A stretch of 64,000 nt of DNA. Origin: Desulfosporosinus shakirovi (lineage in GTDB: Bacteria; Bacillota; Desulfitobacteriia; Desulfitobacteriales; Desulfitobacteriaceae). Below the pieces are notes generated by a model that saw nothing but the letters and a program-made list of their open reading frames with translations, was not told the DNA's origin and made no database searches. The translations under genes and the position numbers were made by a program. Shown here piece after piece: positions 36,613 to 45,401 of this stretch; the stretch's first letter is position 1, and each line of letters begins with the position of its first letter. The stretch lies in the NCBI RefSeq assembly GCF_020595055.1, contig NZ_JAJDOO010000001.1, forward strand, positions 344,834 to 408,833, given 5' to 3'.

Positions 36613-36814
36613 CGATGGACTCCTCTCACTGACCCCGGCAATCCAGTTAGTCAGATGTTTCTTTACTTATATCATAAACTGGTAACATCCGTATGCTTCT
36701 CAGTTTTGGGTTATGTATTATGTTACCTTACTCTTTCAAGTAATAATAAACTCAAAACCCATAACAATAACTCAGAAGAATCCTTGGAAAGATGAGAATA
36801 CAGATATTAGATTA

Positions 36815-37903
36815 CTAACTCGTTCGCGTGAAGAAGTATAAACCCAACACTATGAGCAGGCTGCCGCTCAGATAGGTAAAATAGTGCCCCCATTTTTGTA
36901 AACGGGGTAAACTCTTTAGAACCGCAGTAAAAGTACCCGCAATAATCAGCGGTAGCCCATGGCCAAGCCCATAGATAAAGAGCAATAAAGCGCCATACCA
37001 AAGCATACCTTGACCAGCTACATAAGTCATCAAAACTGCTAACACGGGAGTGGCACAGGGTGAAGCTACCAGACCAAACAATAAGCCCACTCCAAAAGAA
37101 CCAAAAACTCCGCCCCTTTTCTCGGGCATACCCTGTAAACCTGGCAAATTAATATTGACAACGCCAATTAACTGTAATCCCATGATAATAGAGAAAAAAC
37201 CAATGATATAAATCCAAGCAGGGCCAATCTGCCCAAAAGCTTTACCTAATAATGAGGCTACTATGCCTAAAATAGCAAAGGTAACGGCTAGGCCTAGGAC
37301 AAAGGATGTTGAAGTTATAAAACTTTTAGTTTTAGAGGGTTTTTCCAAGCCGCCGATATATCCTAACATGACAGGTAACATCGACAATATGCAAGGACTT
37401 AGACTGGTCATTAATCCCCCTAAGAAAACTAACAGTATGATGGTTAAACTACCATTAGATAAAGCACGCGGGAGAGTATCTTTAAAGAAGGATCCGTACC
37501 AAGTATCGTTTGGATTACCGAAGTTGAGAGCATTATCTAAGGCGCTTTTACTTTGAGGGCCAGTATCGTTATAAGTAACTTGCCCTTGCTCATTTATCAC
37601 GAAAAAAGCAGGGATATAGTAGATGCCAAATTGCGTAGCAAGAGCCTGTCCTTGAGGGGTATCAATATCAGCTACAATAAAATTAGTATTATCACCATAT
37701 TTTTTCTCTAGAGCCAGCACCACGGGCTCCATGCTCCTACAGCTGGGTCACCATTTAGCATAAAACTCCAGGAAAATTGGTTTTTCAGAGTTCTGGGCGT
37801 CTTGGAAAGCAACCATTGGTTGATTAGTTACGTGAAATTCTGAGGGGCCAGTGTATCTGGGAATTACTAAAGCCATTACGGATAAAATTGCAACCGTTAG
37901 CAT
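36815..37903 (-). CDS. Thioredoxin-CcdA fusion, candidate selenoprotein (UGA at the first position of CxxC)
   Basis: The frame from ATG 37903 contains one TGA, at 37748-37750. Around it the translation reads FLEFYAKW-UGA-PSCRSMEPVV, a thioredoxin active site in which UGA replaces the first Cys of CxxC (residue 52; the second Cys, 55, is present). The rest is intact: a thioredoxin fold to about residue 125 with the cis-Pro region IYYIPAFFVI, then six membrane spans of CcdA with its two SPC motifs (SLSPCILSMLPV, LVASPCATPVLAV). CcdA moves electrons from cytosolic thioredoxin to external thiols. A hairpin follows the UGA. The true start is uncertain: the frame extends upstream in a signal-anchor-like sequence without a standard start. 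A Cys-to-stop mutation is the alternative. Confidence 0.75.
37713..37747 (-). promoter_or_regulatory. Candidate bacterial SECIS hairpin
   Basis: Directly after the UGA, CCAGC pairs with GCTGG as a lower stem, and CATGG-AGC-CCGTG forms an upper stem-loop whose loop starts about 19 bases after the UGA and has G at its second position. These features fit the loose bacterial SECIS model. Folding was done by eye only. Confidence 0.45.
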
Positions 37904-38018
37904 TATAAGTAATTTGATTTTTGTCTTTATAATAACACCCCATTACTATAATTTTAGTTTGCAAGTGTTGATGTCGCCAAGGATGGCGAGAAGCGACCCG
38001 TAACTATCGGGATAAATT

Positions 38019-39155
38019 CTAGATAGAGGATAGTGCTTCTAAGGGATCTAACTGTATGGCTCGCCGAGCCGGAAGAAGAATCGAAACTACCCCTATTATG
38101 ACAGAAGCACTGATTGCGGTCAAAGCAATGAAAGGGTGGAATTCAGAGCTCACTGTTTTTTGGAAAGCGATTGGAGCAAGAAGAGTGGGCATCAAGATCC
38201 CTATAAAATATCCCAAAACTCCTCCACAGAGACTTACTAAAGATATCTCGCGAATTAAAATGGACAGGATATGCTGACGACGAAAACCGATGGCTCGAAA
38301 GATGCCGATTTCCGTAGCGCGATCGTTGATATTACCTAAGGTTGTAACGAATACGATTAAGACACCGATAATTCCCAGTAAAATAGAAGTAATTAAGGAA
38401 AAACTAGAAAAGCGATCCACACTTTCTTTGGCACCCTGAACCAGTTGAGATATTTCGGAGACTTTAGCATCAGGTAAGAGTTCTCTCATCAGGGTCGCTG
38501 ATTTAGTTGGTTGAGCCGTATTGAGCTCGATCATTGACCAAGAATCTATTCCAGTAATCGATCGTGCAGTATTAAAATTCGTAAATACTCCACTATCCTC
38601 TGAGCCGCCTGTTTCTTGCATTATCCCCACAATGAGATAACTCTTGTGGTTAAGTTCCAGAGCATTTTCGATGGCTAAGTTTTCTTTCTGGGCCAGATAC
38701 GAACCAATAATAATTTCCTGTTCACTAGGTAATTGGCCATTTATACTCCACCAAGGTTTCATTTTCAGTTCTGTGGGGAAATCCACTCCGATAATCAGAT
38801 AACGATTGATCTCTCCTGTGACAGAACCAATAATCTTGGGGGCAATTCCGTTTAATATAAGATTAGGAGTATTATTCAATTTAGCTAAACTATCGAATTC
38901 TAAATGTTTAATTTCATAATCAATCCCGGGAACGGAAAGACCTCCGTAGCTGAGCGTAAAATGTTCGGACTTTGGAGTAATTACGACGTTAGCACCATAT
39001 TGGGTTAGGCTTTTTTGTAAATCATCCTGCATACCTTTAGCTAATGAATTTAATGTGACAGTTATGCCTACTACTAATATAAAAGTAAGCAGCAGAAAGA
39101 AAGTTTTCCCTTTCCGACGACGCAAATTTTGGATTGCAATATCAGTAAGTGTCAT
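38019..39155 (-). CDS. MacB/FtsX-family ABC transporter permease (second copy)
   Basis: ATG 39155 is used because GGAG lies 7 bases upstream and the conserved start MTLTDIAIQNLRRRKGKTFF begins there. The 378-residue protein has one N-terminal span, a large extracytoplasmic MacB-type domain (about 45-245) and three C-terminal spans forming the FtsX domain, with TEIGIFRAIGFRRQHILSIL as the cytosolic coupling loop. It is paralogous to the gene at 39474, and both pair with the ATPase at 40650. Such exporters act by mechanotransmission on external substrates. Context with DUF2318 and thioredoxin suggests metal-linked work at the cell surface. Confidence 0.88.
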   Translation of the reverse strand: MTLTDIAIQNLRRRKGKTFFLLLTFILVVGITVTLNSLAKGMQDDLQKSLTQYGANVVITPKSEHFTLSYGGLSVPGIDYEIKHLEFDSLAKLNNTPNLILNGIAPKIIGSVTGEINRYLIIGVDFPTELKMKPWWSINGQLPSEQEIIIGSYLAQKENLAIENALELNHKSYLIVGIMQETGGSEDSGVFTNFNTARSITGIDSWSMIELNTAQPTKSATLMRELLPDAKVSEISQLVQGAKESVDRFSSFSLITSILLGIIGVLIVFVTTLGNINDRATEIGIFRAIGFRRQHILSILIREISLVSLCGGVLGYFIGILMPTLLAPIAFQKTVSSEFHPFIALTAISASVIIGVVSILLPARRAIQLDPLEALSSI

Positions 39156-39473
39156 CTTGTTCTCCTTTGCCGAACGGCGATTTTCGAATTTCGAAGATCG
39201 TTGTTCTATTTTCATCCTCCACTTTTAACGTTCCTTTACACTCTACCTATCTTGTAATTGTGCTTAAATCCCACGATCAGACAACTATCACCAGTGATAG
39301 TTCCTCAAGAATGGCAAGACTTCTGACTGACATCTCGCATCCCTCAATATATTAACCATGATCTGCGAATCACGCATGCCCCTGTCTTCAGTCTCATGCA
39401 TCGCTTCTCGACTACGAACCACGAACCACGATCCGACCTCTGGCTTCTGACCTACGACCTCCGACCTCCAAAA
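39156..39473. other. Intergenic with degenerate CGAACCACGAACCACGA-type low-complexity repeat
   Basis: No gene. Positions about 39400-39473 contain repeated short words (ACGAACC, CGACCTC, TCTGACC), and a similar stretch occurs at about 42175-42235. Both border genes of the same operon. They look like degenerate simple repeats. Confidence 0.45.
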
Positions 39474-40637
39474 TCACAGATAACGCAAAGACTCAGTCGG
39501 GTCAAGTCTTGCGGCTTTGAGGGCGGGATACAGACTTGCTGTCAGTCCAATTATTAGAGAGGCACTTAAGGCATAGATTAGCAAATTAGGTTGCCAAGAG
39601 ATATGAACTTGAGCTTTCATGAGCTCTGATCCGAAGCTTACGGCCATACTCATGCCAAGAATGTACCCCAATAACCCGCCCAGCAGACTTAAAAAACCTG
39701 CTTCCCCAAGGATGATTATAATAATATGACGTTTACGGAAACCAATGGCCCGAAAGATACCAATTTCCCGGGTCCGTTCTTCCACAGAAGACTTCATCGT
39801 TATAGTTAGAACTAAACTGCTAGCCAGTAAGAGAATCAGGGATACACTTCGAGCAAATACGTTAAATCTATTGACGGTATCATCCCGAGATTCCAAGCTG
39901 GACATAAGCGCGGCAACCTTAGTCCCAGGAAGTTTGTCACTTAATTGTTGGGTAACTTCTTTGATTGGGCAGGTATAACATAAAGCAGCTGTTTCGATAA
40001 GACTTATGGCGTTGGGTCGGTTTGTCAGTTTTTGGAGAACAGCTAAGTCCATAAATACAGCTTGGTCATTTTCTGTTGACCCTGTAGGTTGTATGACTCC
40101 TGCTATCTTGAAGTCCTGTCCTAGGATAGTTACAGTTTGTAGAGGGATAAGACCAAGGGAAATTGCCATGTCACTCCCTAAAATGACTTGGTCTGCGCTG
40201 GGAATTTGGTTCTTCTCCAGACCATCCACTTTCCACCACTTTTTCAGTTGGAATTCTTGAGGAAAATCTACTCCTAACAACAAAATTTCTCGACCTTTGA
40301 GCTTAGTATTTGCTAACAGTTTAGGGGCAATGGTAGCCAAGGTTTCTTTATTCTTGATGGTTTGCATAAGCGGAATAAGGGACATATCCAGTTCTTTGAT
40401 CTGAGTCGGAGCTTCAACGGTTATACCACCAAAGGTTAATGATTGTTCTGTGTCAGGGAGAATGAGAATATTAGAACCGAATTGATCAAGCTTGTTGGCA
40501 ACATCTTCTTGCATGGCTTGAGTCGTCGTGTAGAGGAAGATGATTGAAGCCACTCCAATAATCACGCTGAGCATTAACAATGAGGAGCGCATTTTGCGGC
40601 GGCGTAGGTTTTGCACCACGATATTTGTTAGACGCAT
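39474..40637 (-). CDS. MacB/FtsX-family ABC transporter permease (first copy)
   Basis: A 387-residue protein with the same layout as 38019: one N-terminal span after MRLTNIVVQNLRRRKMRSSL, an external MacB-like domain, then three spans with TREIGIFRAIGFRKRHIIII. The external domain has a CYTC Cys pair (LCYTCPIKEV) not seen in the second copy; it could be redox-active and served by the thioredoxin-CcdA protein. GGAGG precedes the ATG by 9 bases. The ATPase gene is 12 bases upstream. The two permeases likely form a heterodimer. Confidence 0.88.
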   Translation of the reverse strand: MRLTNIVVQNLRRRKMRSSLLMLSVIIGVASIIFLYTTTQAMQEDVANKLDQFGSNILILPDTEQSLTFGGITVEAPTQIKELDMSLIPLMQTIKNKETLATIAPKLLANTKLKGREILLLGVDFPQEFQLKKWWKVDGLEKNQIPSADQVILGSDMAISLGLIPLQTVTILGQDFKIAGVIQPTGSTENDQAVFMDLAVLQKLTNRPNAISLIETAALCYTCPIKEVTQQLSDKLPGTKVAALMSSLESRDDTVNRFNVFARSVSLILLLASSLVLTITMKSSVEERTREIGIFRAIGFRKRHIIIIILGEAGFLSLLGGLLGYILGMSMAVSFGSELMKAQVHISWQPNLLIYALSASLIIGLTASLYPALKAARLDPTESLRYL

Positions 40638-40649
40638 TTACTGCCCTCC

Positions 40650-41333
40650 TTAGAACTCTTGAGGAATTTGGGATAGAACTCCATCACGAATGTAAATGGC
40701 ACGGGTGACCCAGGCCAGGTTTTCTTGATTGTGAGTTACCATAATAATGGTTAAACCGTCACGGTTAAGGGCTTGGAATAATTCTAACAGCTCCTTGGCG
40801 GTTTTTGAGTCCAGACTTCCAGTGGGCTCATCCGCAAAAATCATTGCAGGTCGGTTAACGATGGCTCGAGCAATAGCTACCCGGTTTTGTTCGCCACCGG
40901 ATAATTGATTGGGGAGGCGAAGGGATTTCGTACCCAGACCAACTTTGGCTAAAACTTTCTGAGCCATATCTCGTTGTTCTTTGCCCGGACGCCAGGTTAT
41001 GGACAAAGGGAGCATCACGTTTTCTAAAGCGGTAAGATAGGGAATCAGTTGATATTGCTGGAAAACAAATCCGACGTATTCATGACGAAAATCCGCTAAT
41101 CGTTCAGAAGTGAGAGCATAAACATCTATGTCATCAATGATGAGTTTGCCGGAGGTGGGGGGATTTAATCCTCCTAGAATACTGAGCAAGGTGCTTTTTC
41201 CAGAACCGGAAGGACCCATTAAAGCCAGAAATTCTCCTTCGCGGATCTCTAAATTAATATTGGTCAAGGCTTCAACGGCCCCGTCTCCACCTTCATAGGA
41301 CTTGCTAACCGCACACACCTTTATCAAAGACAT
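40650..41333 (-). CDS. MacB/LolD-type ABC transporter ATPase
   Basis: A 227-residue ATPase with Walker A GPSGSGKST, Q-loop FVFQQYQLIPYLTALENVML, signature LSGGEQNRVAIARA and Walker B AMIFADEPTGSLDS, characteristic of the MacB/LolD/FtsE class. It is the energy unit for the two FtsX-type permeases downstream. It belongs with DUF2318 and thioredoxin genes, the arrangement found beside P19/FTR1 iron transport genes in Campylobacter and related Fet loci. Confidence 0.93.
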   Translation of the reverse strand: MSLIKVCAVSKSYEGGDGAVEALTNINLEIREGEFLALMGPSGSGKSTLLSILGGLNPPTSGKLIIDDIDVYALTSERLADFRHEYVGFVFQQYQLIPYLTALENVMLPLSITWRPGKEQRDMAQKVLAKVGLGTKSLRLPNQLSGGEQNRVAIARAIVNRPAMIFADEPTGSLDSKTAKELLELFQALNRDGLTIIMVTHNQENLAWVTRAIYIRDGVLSQIPQEF

Positions 41334-41388
41334 TTAGCCATTTCCTCCTAAATTTCTAGAAATTGAGTTCTTAGCCCCGACTAGAGTG

Positions 41389-41414
41389 AACGCACCCGTA
41401 AGAACGAGTGCGTT
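41389..41414. other. Inverted repeat between DUF2318 and ATPase genes
   Basis: AACGCAC at 41389-41395 pairs with GTGCGTT at 41408-41414. No T-run follows; it may tune expression between the two genes. Confidence 0.35.
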
Positions 41415-41428
41415 AATAAATGTTATAA

Positions 41429-42013
41429 CTAAACTCTAGGTTCCCACGTATCAAGTACATCTTGTGGAATCTCAAGGTTGTCGCCGTTTAAAGAGTAGGT
41501 GAGCGCTTCGGGCGGATAGGCTTGACAACCACCGCTCAGGCCTTTGAGTGTTTGAAGATCCCAGGTTGTCCCACAGACGTTGCAAACTATTTGGTTACCT
41601 GTTATGTGAAAGGTTTCGCCCTTGCAGGGCTCACAAAAGCTGATGGCCACCATGACTTTACCATCAGGTTGGACAAAGGCCGTTAAGGGAATCCTTTTAC
41701 CGTTTGCTTTATACTCTGTCCAAATAAACTTTTTTTCTTTCACCGCACTGAGCGTCGTAACAATGGCCTTTCCGTTTTCAACCTTGCTTTCAACCTTTGT
41801 TTGTTCTAGTTTACTATCTGAGCTATAATCCATTTTTTGACCAATATCCACTGTTGCAGTGACAGCGACGCCAGGTTTATTGCCATTGGAAACTATGAAA
41901 TAGGTACCTATCATAATTACAACGGTTATTAGGCCAACGATACTGTAAAGCAGGCCATTGCTTTTAGAGGGTTGGATAAATTTCTGGTTTTTCCCCGCGT
42001 GGTCTTTATTCAT
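41429..42013 (-). CDS. DUF2318 (Fe-S-containing-type) membrane-anchored protein
   Basis: A 194-residue protein with one N-terminal span (about 22-44, YSIVGLITVVIMIGTYFIV) and an external DUF2318 domain carrying CEPCKGETF and CNVCGTTWDLQTLKGLSGGC, Cys pairs typical of the family. DUF2318 proteins occur beside FTR1-type iron permeases, FtsX/MacB exporters and thioredoxins. They are thought to handle metal or electrons during ferrous uptake; exact chemistry is unknown. The Cys pairs are a natural client for the UGA-containing thioredoxin-CcdA protein. GGAGG lies upstream of the ATG. Confidence 0.85.
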   Translation of the reverse strand: MNKDHAGKNQKFIQPSKSNGLLYSIVGLITVVIMIGTYFIVSNGNKPGVAVTATVDIGQKMDYSSDSKLEQTKVESKVENGKAIVTTLSAVKEKKFIWTEYKANGKRIPLTAFVQPDGKVMVAISFCEPCKGETFHITGNQIVCNVCGTTWDLQTLKGLSGGCQAYPPEALTYSLNGDNLEIPQDVLDTWEPRV

Positions 42014-42291
42014 CTGGAAACCTCCTCGTAATAATAATTTTAGCCATTGTAGGAATCTTTGTTCAGGTGGAGTTTTAGCTCCACCTGAAGTTTAATTTGA
42101 ACTTATTAAGGAAGCAACATCCATTATAGGATTTCTTATTATTTAAATAAAGATGAAAATCCTGGATACTAGAATTCCAGACCTGCAATCTGGCTTCCAG
42201 CTTCTGATCTCAGACCTCTGGCACTACATCCGCATATCCATTCTTACCACGAAGGTAAGAAAGTTCAGTATACCGAAGATCAAGATGACGA

Positions 42292-43478
42292 CTAAATAAG
42301 GCATAGCGACGGATAGGGCTTTTTGGTTCCATAATTCTTTTTAGCAATCCTATAGGCAGTGTAAAGAGAACCGAGAGCTCCCGAGATAACCAAGACGTAT
42401 TGCATGATTTGAATTGTTGGGTCAGACACGAAAGAAGTGGTACCCTCAATGTGTTTCCCGAATAACCTCATGAAGGTGTAGAAGATTGATTTCCCTTCCG
42501 CCAGAAGATGGAACAAGTTGTGGGCCATGTGGGCAGCCAAGTCTAGCGGGATGACTGCATAACCAAAACGAGCGAAGGCAGTACGCAACGTCTCGCCGGT
42601 AAATCGCCGTGGCTAAAAAAAGTAACAAGACTGGGGTGGTCATAGCGAAAACAAAGAGAATTGTAAAGGCTATATCCTTGTTACCGATCCCTAAAGACAG
42701 CTCCGCTCATTTAAGATAGGATTGGTAGAACTCTAACATGGTGATATTTTGGACAAAGACAATCCCGACAATGACAATAGCTAAAATGGATTCTTCGAAG
42801 CGTGCCCTAGTCATCGACCAAAACTGGCTGGTTGGTTTACGTGGAGTTAAGCGGATGGAATCATGAGGGCAACTTTTGATGCAGTTTCCACAGAGATTAC
42901 AGTTAGTATTATTCTCCATAGCCATAGGGAATTCAAATATCGGACAGTCGGGCGCTTTAGAGTTTCCTTTGTACCAATCACGAGTAGTACAAGTTTTGCG
43001 AATTTCTTTATCGGCACGTAATTTCAGAATGCCTGTTCGAGAGTAGTTGCCTGATAAGCTTCCGATAAAACATAGATAACGGCACTAAGTACGTCGTTGA
43101 AGAGCATAGCAGTGACCATAACGCCACCTAAGATGAGTAACAGCAGAGTTCCAGAACCTCTGGGAGATTCAACAACTCCCCAAATGTGGTCGGACCAAGT
43201 GATGAAAATGAAGGTAATATCAATGATCTATAATCCATATTTCCTTAAAAAGTTGGGAACTTTGCAATTTTCTCAGAAAATCTTCTGCGTCAAATCGCTC
43301 ACCCAGGCAAAGGGGCAAACGGCACACCGGAACCGACCGAAAATAAAGAAGAAGAGAGGGAGGAGTGGCCACCAGAGAAGATACCTGGATAAAGTGAACT
43401 TTGCAAAAAACATTTGAGAGGTTTAAGCTTAAGAAAGTTTCTTTTTTGTGGGGATTTAGGTGGGGGTGCTTGACTCAT
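42292..43478 (-). pseudogene. Broken [4Fe-4S] membrane protein (NapH/CcoG-like)
   Basis: ATG 43478 with GGAGG begins MSQAPPPKSPQKRN. The family pieces then appear in different frames: FGRFRCAVCPFAW, LGGVMVTAMLFNDVLSAVIY, CKTCTTRDWYKG, CNLCGNCIKSCPHD (a full ferredoxin-type motif) and C-terminal membrane segments ending at 42292. At least four frameshifts and several stops separate them. NapH-like proteins move electrons across the membrane through Fe-S clusters. It lies just upstream of the DUF2318 gene and would have been part of the same operon. Confidence 0.8.
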
Positions 43479-43669
43479 TATTGAGCCTCCTTCCCTGAGG
43501 GATGCTTTCGTTTGAGAAATTGAACAAAAATACCAGCCAGTACTACCAATCCGAAGGACTGCCAGACATGTTATTGGATGTGGCTGGTTTTGAATCAGCT
43601 AATGCGGGAAGGGTAAAAATTAATAAAGAGAACGGAATTAGTTACTAGTGACGAAAATTTCTTTTTCAT
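43478..43669 (-). pseudogene. Broken small exported membrane protein
   Basis: ATG 43669 starts MKKKFSSLVT, then a signal-like FTLPALADSKPA in another frame, then HVWQSFGLVVLAGIFVQFLK with a membrane span in a third, ending KRKHPSGKEAQ at 43478. Two frameshifts. It would be a small secreted or anchored protein preceding the Fe-S membrane protein. Confidence 0.6.
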
Positions 43670-43973
43670 TAAAAAACACTCCTAAAATTTATTACGGTTT
43701 AGGTAAATGCAAAAGCTGTGCCAAGTTCGAGATTCTAATTCAACTTGGGATTTGGAATGACATAACGGAAGGCTTAATTACTCTTTCAGAGAAGTTAAAA
43801 GATACTCGATAATTTAGCTGTAGCTGTTCCTATATGAACAGACTGTAGTATCAAGTCGATGTTGTTAGTATGTTTGACCAAAGTAATAATTACGGTATAA
43901 ATTAATTCGCATCAATTTAAAGTGTTTATCGTATAGAAAAAATTGCTTTGTAATGCCTTAGGGTTAAAAAATT
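43670..43973. other. Divergent intergenic region
   Basis: Lies between the decayed minus-strand operon and the plus-strand NtrC-type gene. No gene seen; AT-rich, likely promoters for both sides. Confidence 0.4.
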
Positions 43974-44009
43974 GCGGGATTTCCCACACTATGGTGTGGG
44001 AAATCCCGC
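43974..44009. promoter_or_regulatory. Perfect 16-bp hairpin before the NtrC-type gene
   Basis: GCGGGATTTCCCACAC pairs perfectly with GTGTGGGAAATCCCGC around TATG. It ends 18 bases before the TTG start, next to the ribosome site. It could be an operator or an RNA hairpin affecting translation. Confidence 0.55.
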
Positions 44010-44027
44010 AGGCGAGGAGGGTGAAAG

Positions 44028-45386
44028 TTGCGAAGGGTATTAATTGCAGACGATGAAGCAAATATGCGCTGGGTCTTGGAGAGAGCATTAAGTAAAGTTG
44101 GTTATGATGTAGAAACTGCAGAGGACGGGAAGATCGTCATAGATCGGGCCTTGGAAGAACGTCCGGATTTGGTCCTTGTAGATTTGAAAATGCCGAAAAT
44201 GGATGGTTTGAGTGTTCTGAGGACCCTGAAAGAGAATTATCCAGATTTGATGGTTGTCATGATGACTGCACACGGCAGTACCGCGACGGCGGTCGAGGCC
44301 ATGAAGGCCGGGGCACATGATTATTTGATGAAACCCTTTGATATTGATGAACTGCTCATTACTGTTGCTAAGGCCTTTGAAGTAGAAAGCTTGCGTGAAC
44401 AGGTAGATTATCTCAAGGGAGAGGTCCAAAGCTCTGGATGGCAACTGGTCGGGAATAGTGAAGCAATGAAAGCGGTTAAACACTTAGTAGAAAGGGTTGC
44501 TCTTACTCCGGCTACAGTGCTTATTGAAGGAGAATCGGGGACGGGGAAGGAACTGGTTGCCCATGCCATACATACTTTAAGCCCGCGGGTGAATGGACCT
44601 TTTATTCGAGTGAATTGCGCAGCGTTGACGGAGACTTTGCTGGAAAGCGAACTGTTCGGACATGAAAAGGGTGCATTTACGGGAGCTCATGCTCGAAAGA
44701 CGGGACGCTTTGAGTTGGCCGATGGCGGTACACTCTTTCTTGATGAGATCGGAGAACTGTCTTTCAACGTCCAAGCTAAGTTATTAAGGGTCCTCCAAGA
44801 GCGGACCTTTGAGCGGGTCGGCGGTGAAAAAACCATCAAGGTGGACGTCAGGATTATTACTGCAACGAACAGGAATTTACAGAAAGAGGCTCAAGAAGGG
44901 CGTTTTCGCGAAGACCTTTACTATCGCCTCAGTGTCTTTCCGATTTCTATTCCTCCCTTACGGGAACGTCGGGAGGATATTCCTTATCTAGCCGATCATT
45001 TTTTGAAGAAACTTAGATCTTATGGGCAAACCAAGACTCTGAATTCAGAAGTCCTAACTCAACTTATGGAGTATGACTGGCCAGGAAACGTGCGTGAGCT
45101 CGAAAATGTGGTGGAACGTATGGTGATCATTTCCCAAGGAGCAGTGATTGGAGCAGATGGGTTGCCCGTCTTTAGCACACTCTCAAAAGAGGAGAAAGGC
45201 CCCGAATCCTTTGTCCTGCCTCCTGAGGGTGTTTCCCTGGAAGAACTAGAGAAATCCTTCCTCCGGCAGGCCATGGAACAAACGGGGGGGAATCAAAGTC
45301 AGGCTGCCAAACGGTTAGGCCTTTCCAGGCATGCTTTTTTATACCGTTTAGAGAAATACGGAATAGATCCTCATTGGGGGATTTAG
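44028..45386 (+). CDS. NtrC-family response regulator, sigma-54 activator
   Basis: A 452-residue protein: receiver domain (ADDEANMRWVLE, phospho-Asp in LVLVDLKMPKMDG, Lys in DYLMKPFDIDE), AAA+ domain with Walker A GESGTGKE, GAFTGA and GTLFLDEIGELS, and a Fis-type helix-turn-helix (NQSQAAKRLGLSRHAFLYRL). It starts at TTG 44028 with GGAGGG upstream. It activates sigma-54 promoters when phosphorylated by the kinase encoded 16 bases downstream. No sigma-54 promoter was found close by on the plus strand, so its targets may lie elsewhere. Confidence 0.92.
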   Translation: MRRVLIADDEANMRWVLERALSKVGYDVETAEDGKIVIDRALEERPDLVLVDLKMPKMDGLSVLRTLKENYPDLMVVMMTAHGSTATAVEAMKAGAHDYLMKPFDIDELLITVAKAFEVESLREQVDYLKGEVQSSGWQLVGNSEAMKAVKHLVERVALTPATVLIEGESGTGKELVAHAIHTLSPRVNGPFIRVNCAALTETLLESELFGHEKGAFTGAHARKTGRFELADGGTLFLDEIGELSFNVQAKLLRVLQERTFERVGGEKTIKVDVRIITATNRNLQKEAQEGRFREDLYYRLSVFPISIPPLRERREDIPYLADHFLKKLRSYGQTKTLNSEVLTQLMEYDWPGNVRELENVVERMVIISQGAVIGADGLPVFSTLSKEEKGPESFVLPPEGVSLEELEKSFLRQAMEQTGGNQSQAAKRLGLSRHAFLYRLEKYGIDPHWGI

Positions 45387-45401
45387 AGAAGGAGGACCTC
45401 T

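Noticed and set aside
42704..42712. In-frame TGA after QSYLK in the Fe-S membrane protein as a second selenocysteine
   Set aside because: It is not next to a redox Cys motif and the gene has several frameshifts; it is better read as decay.
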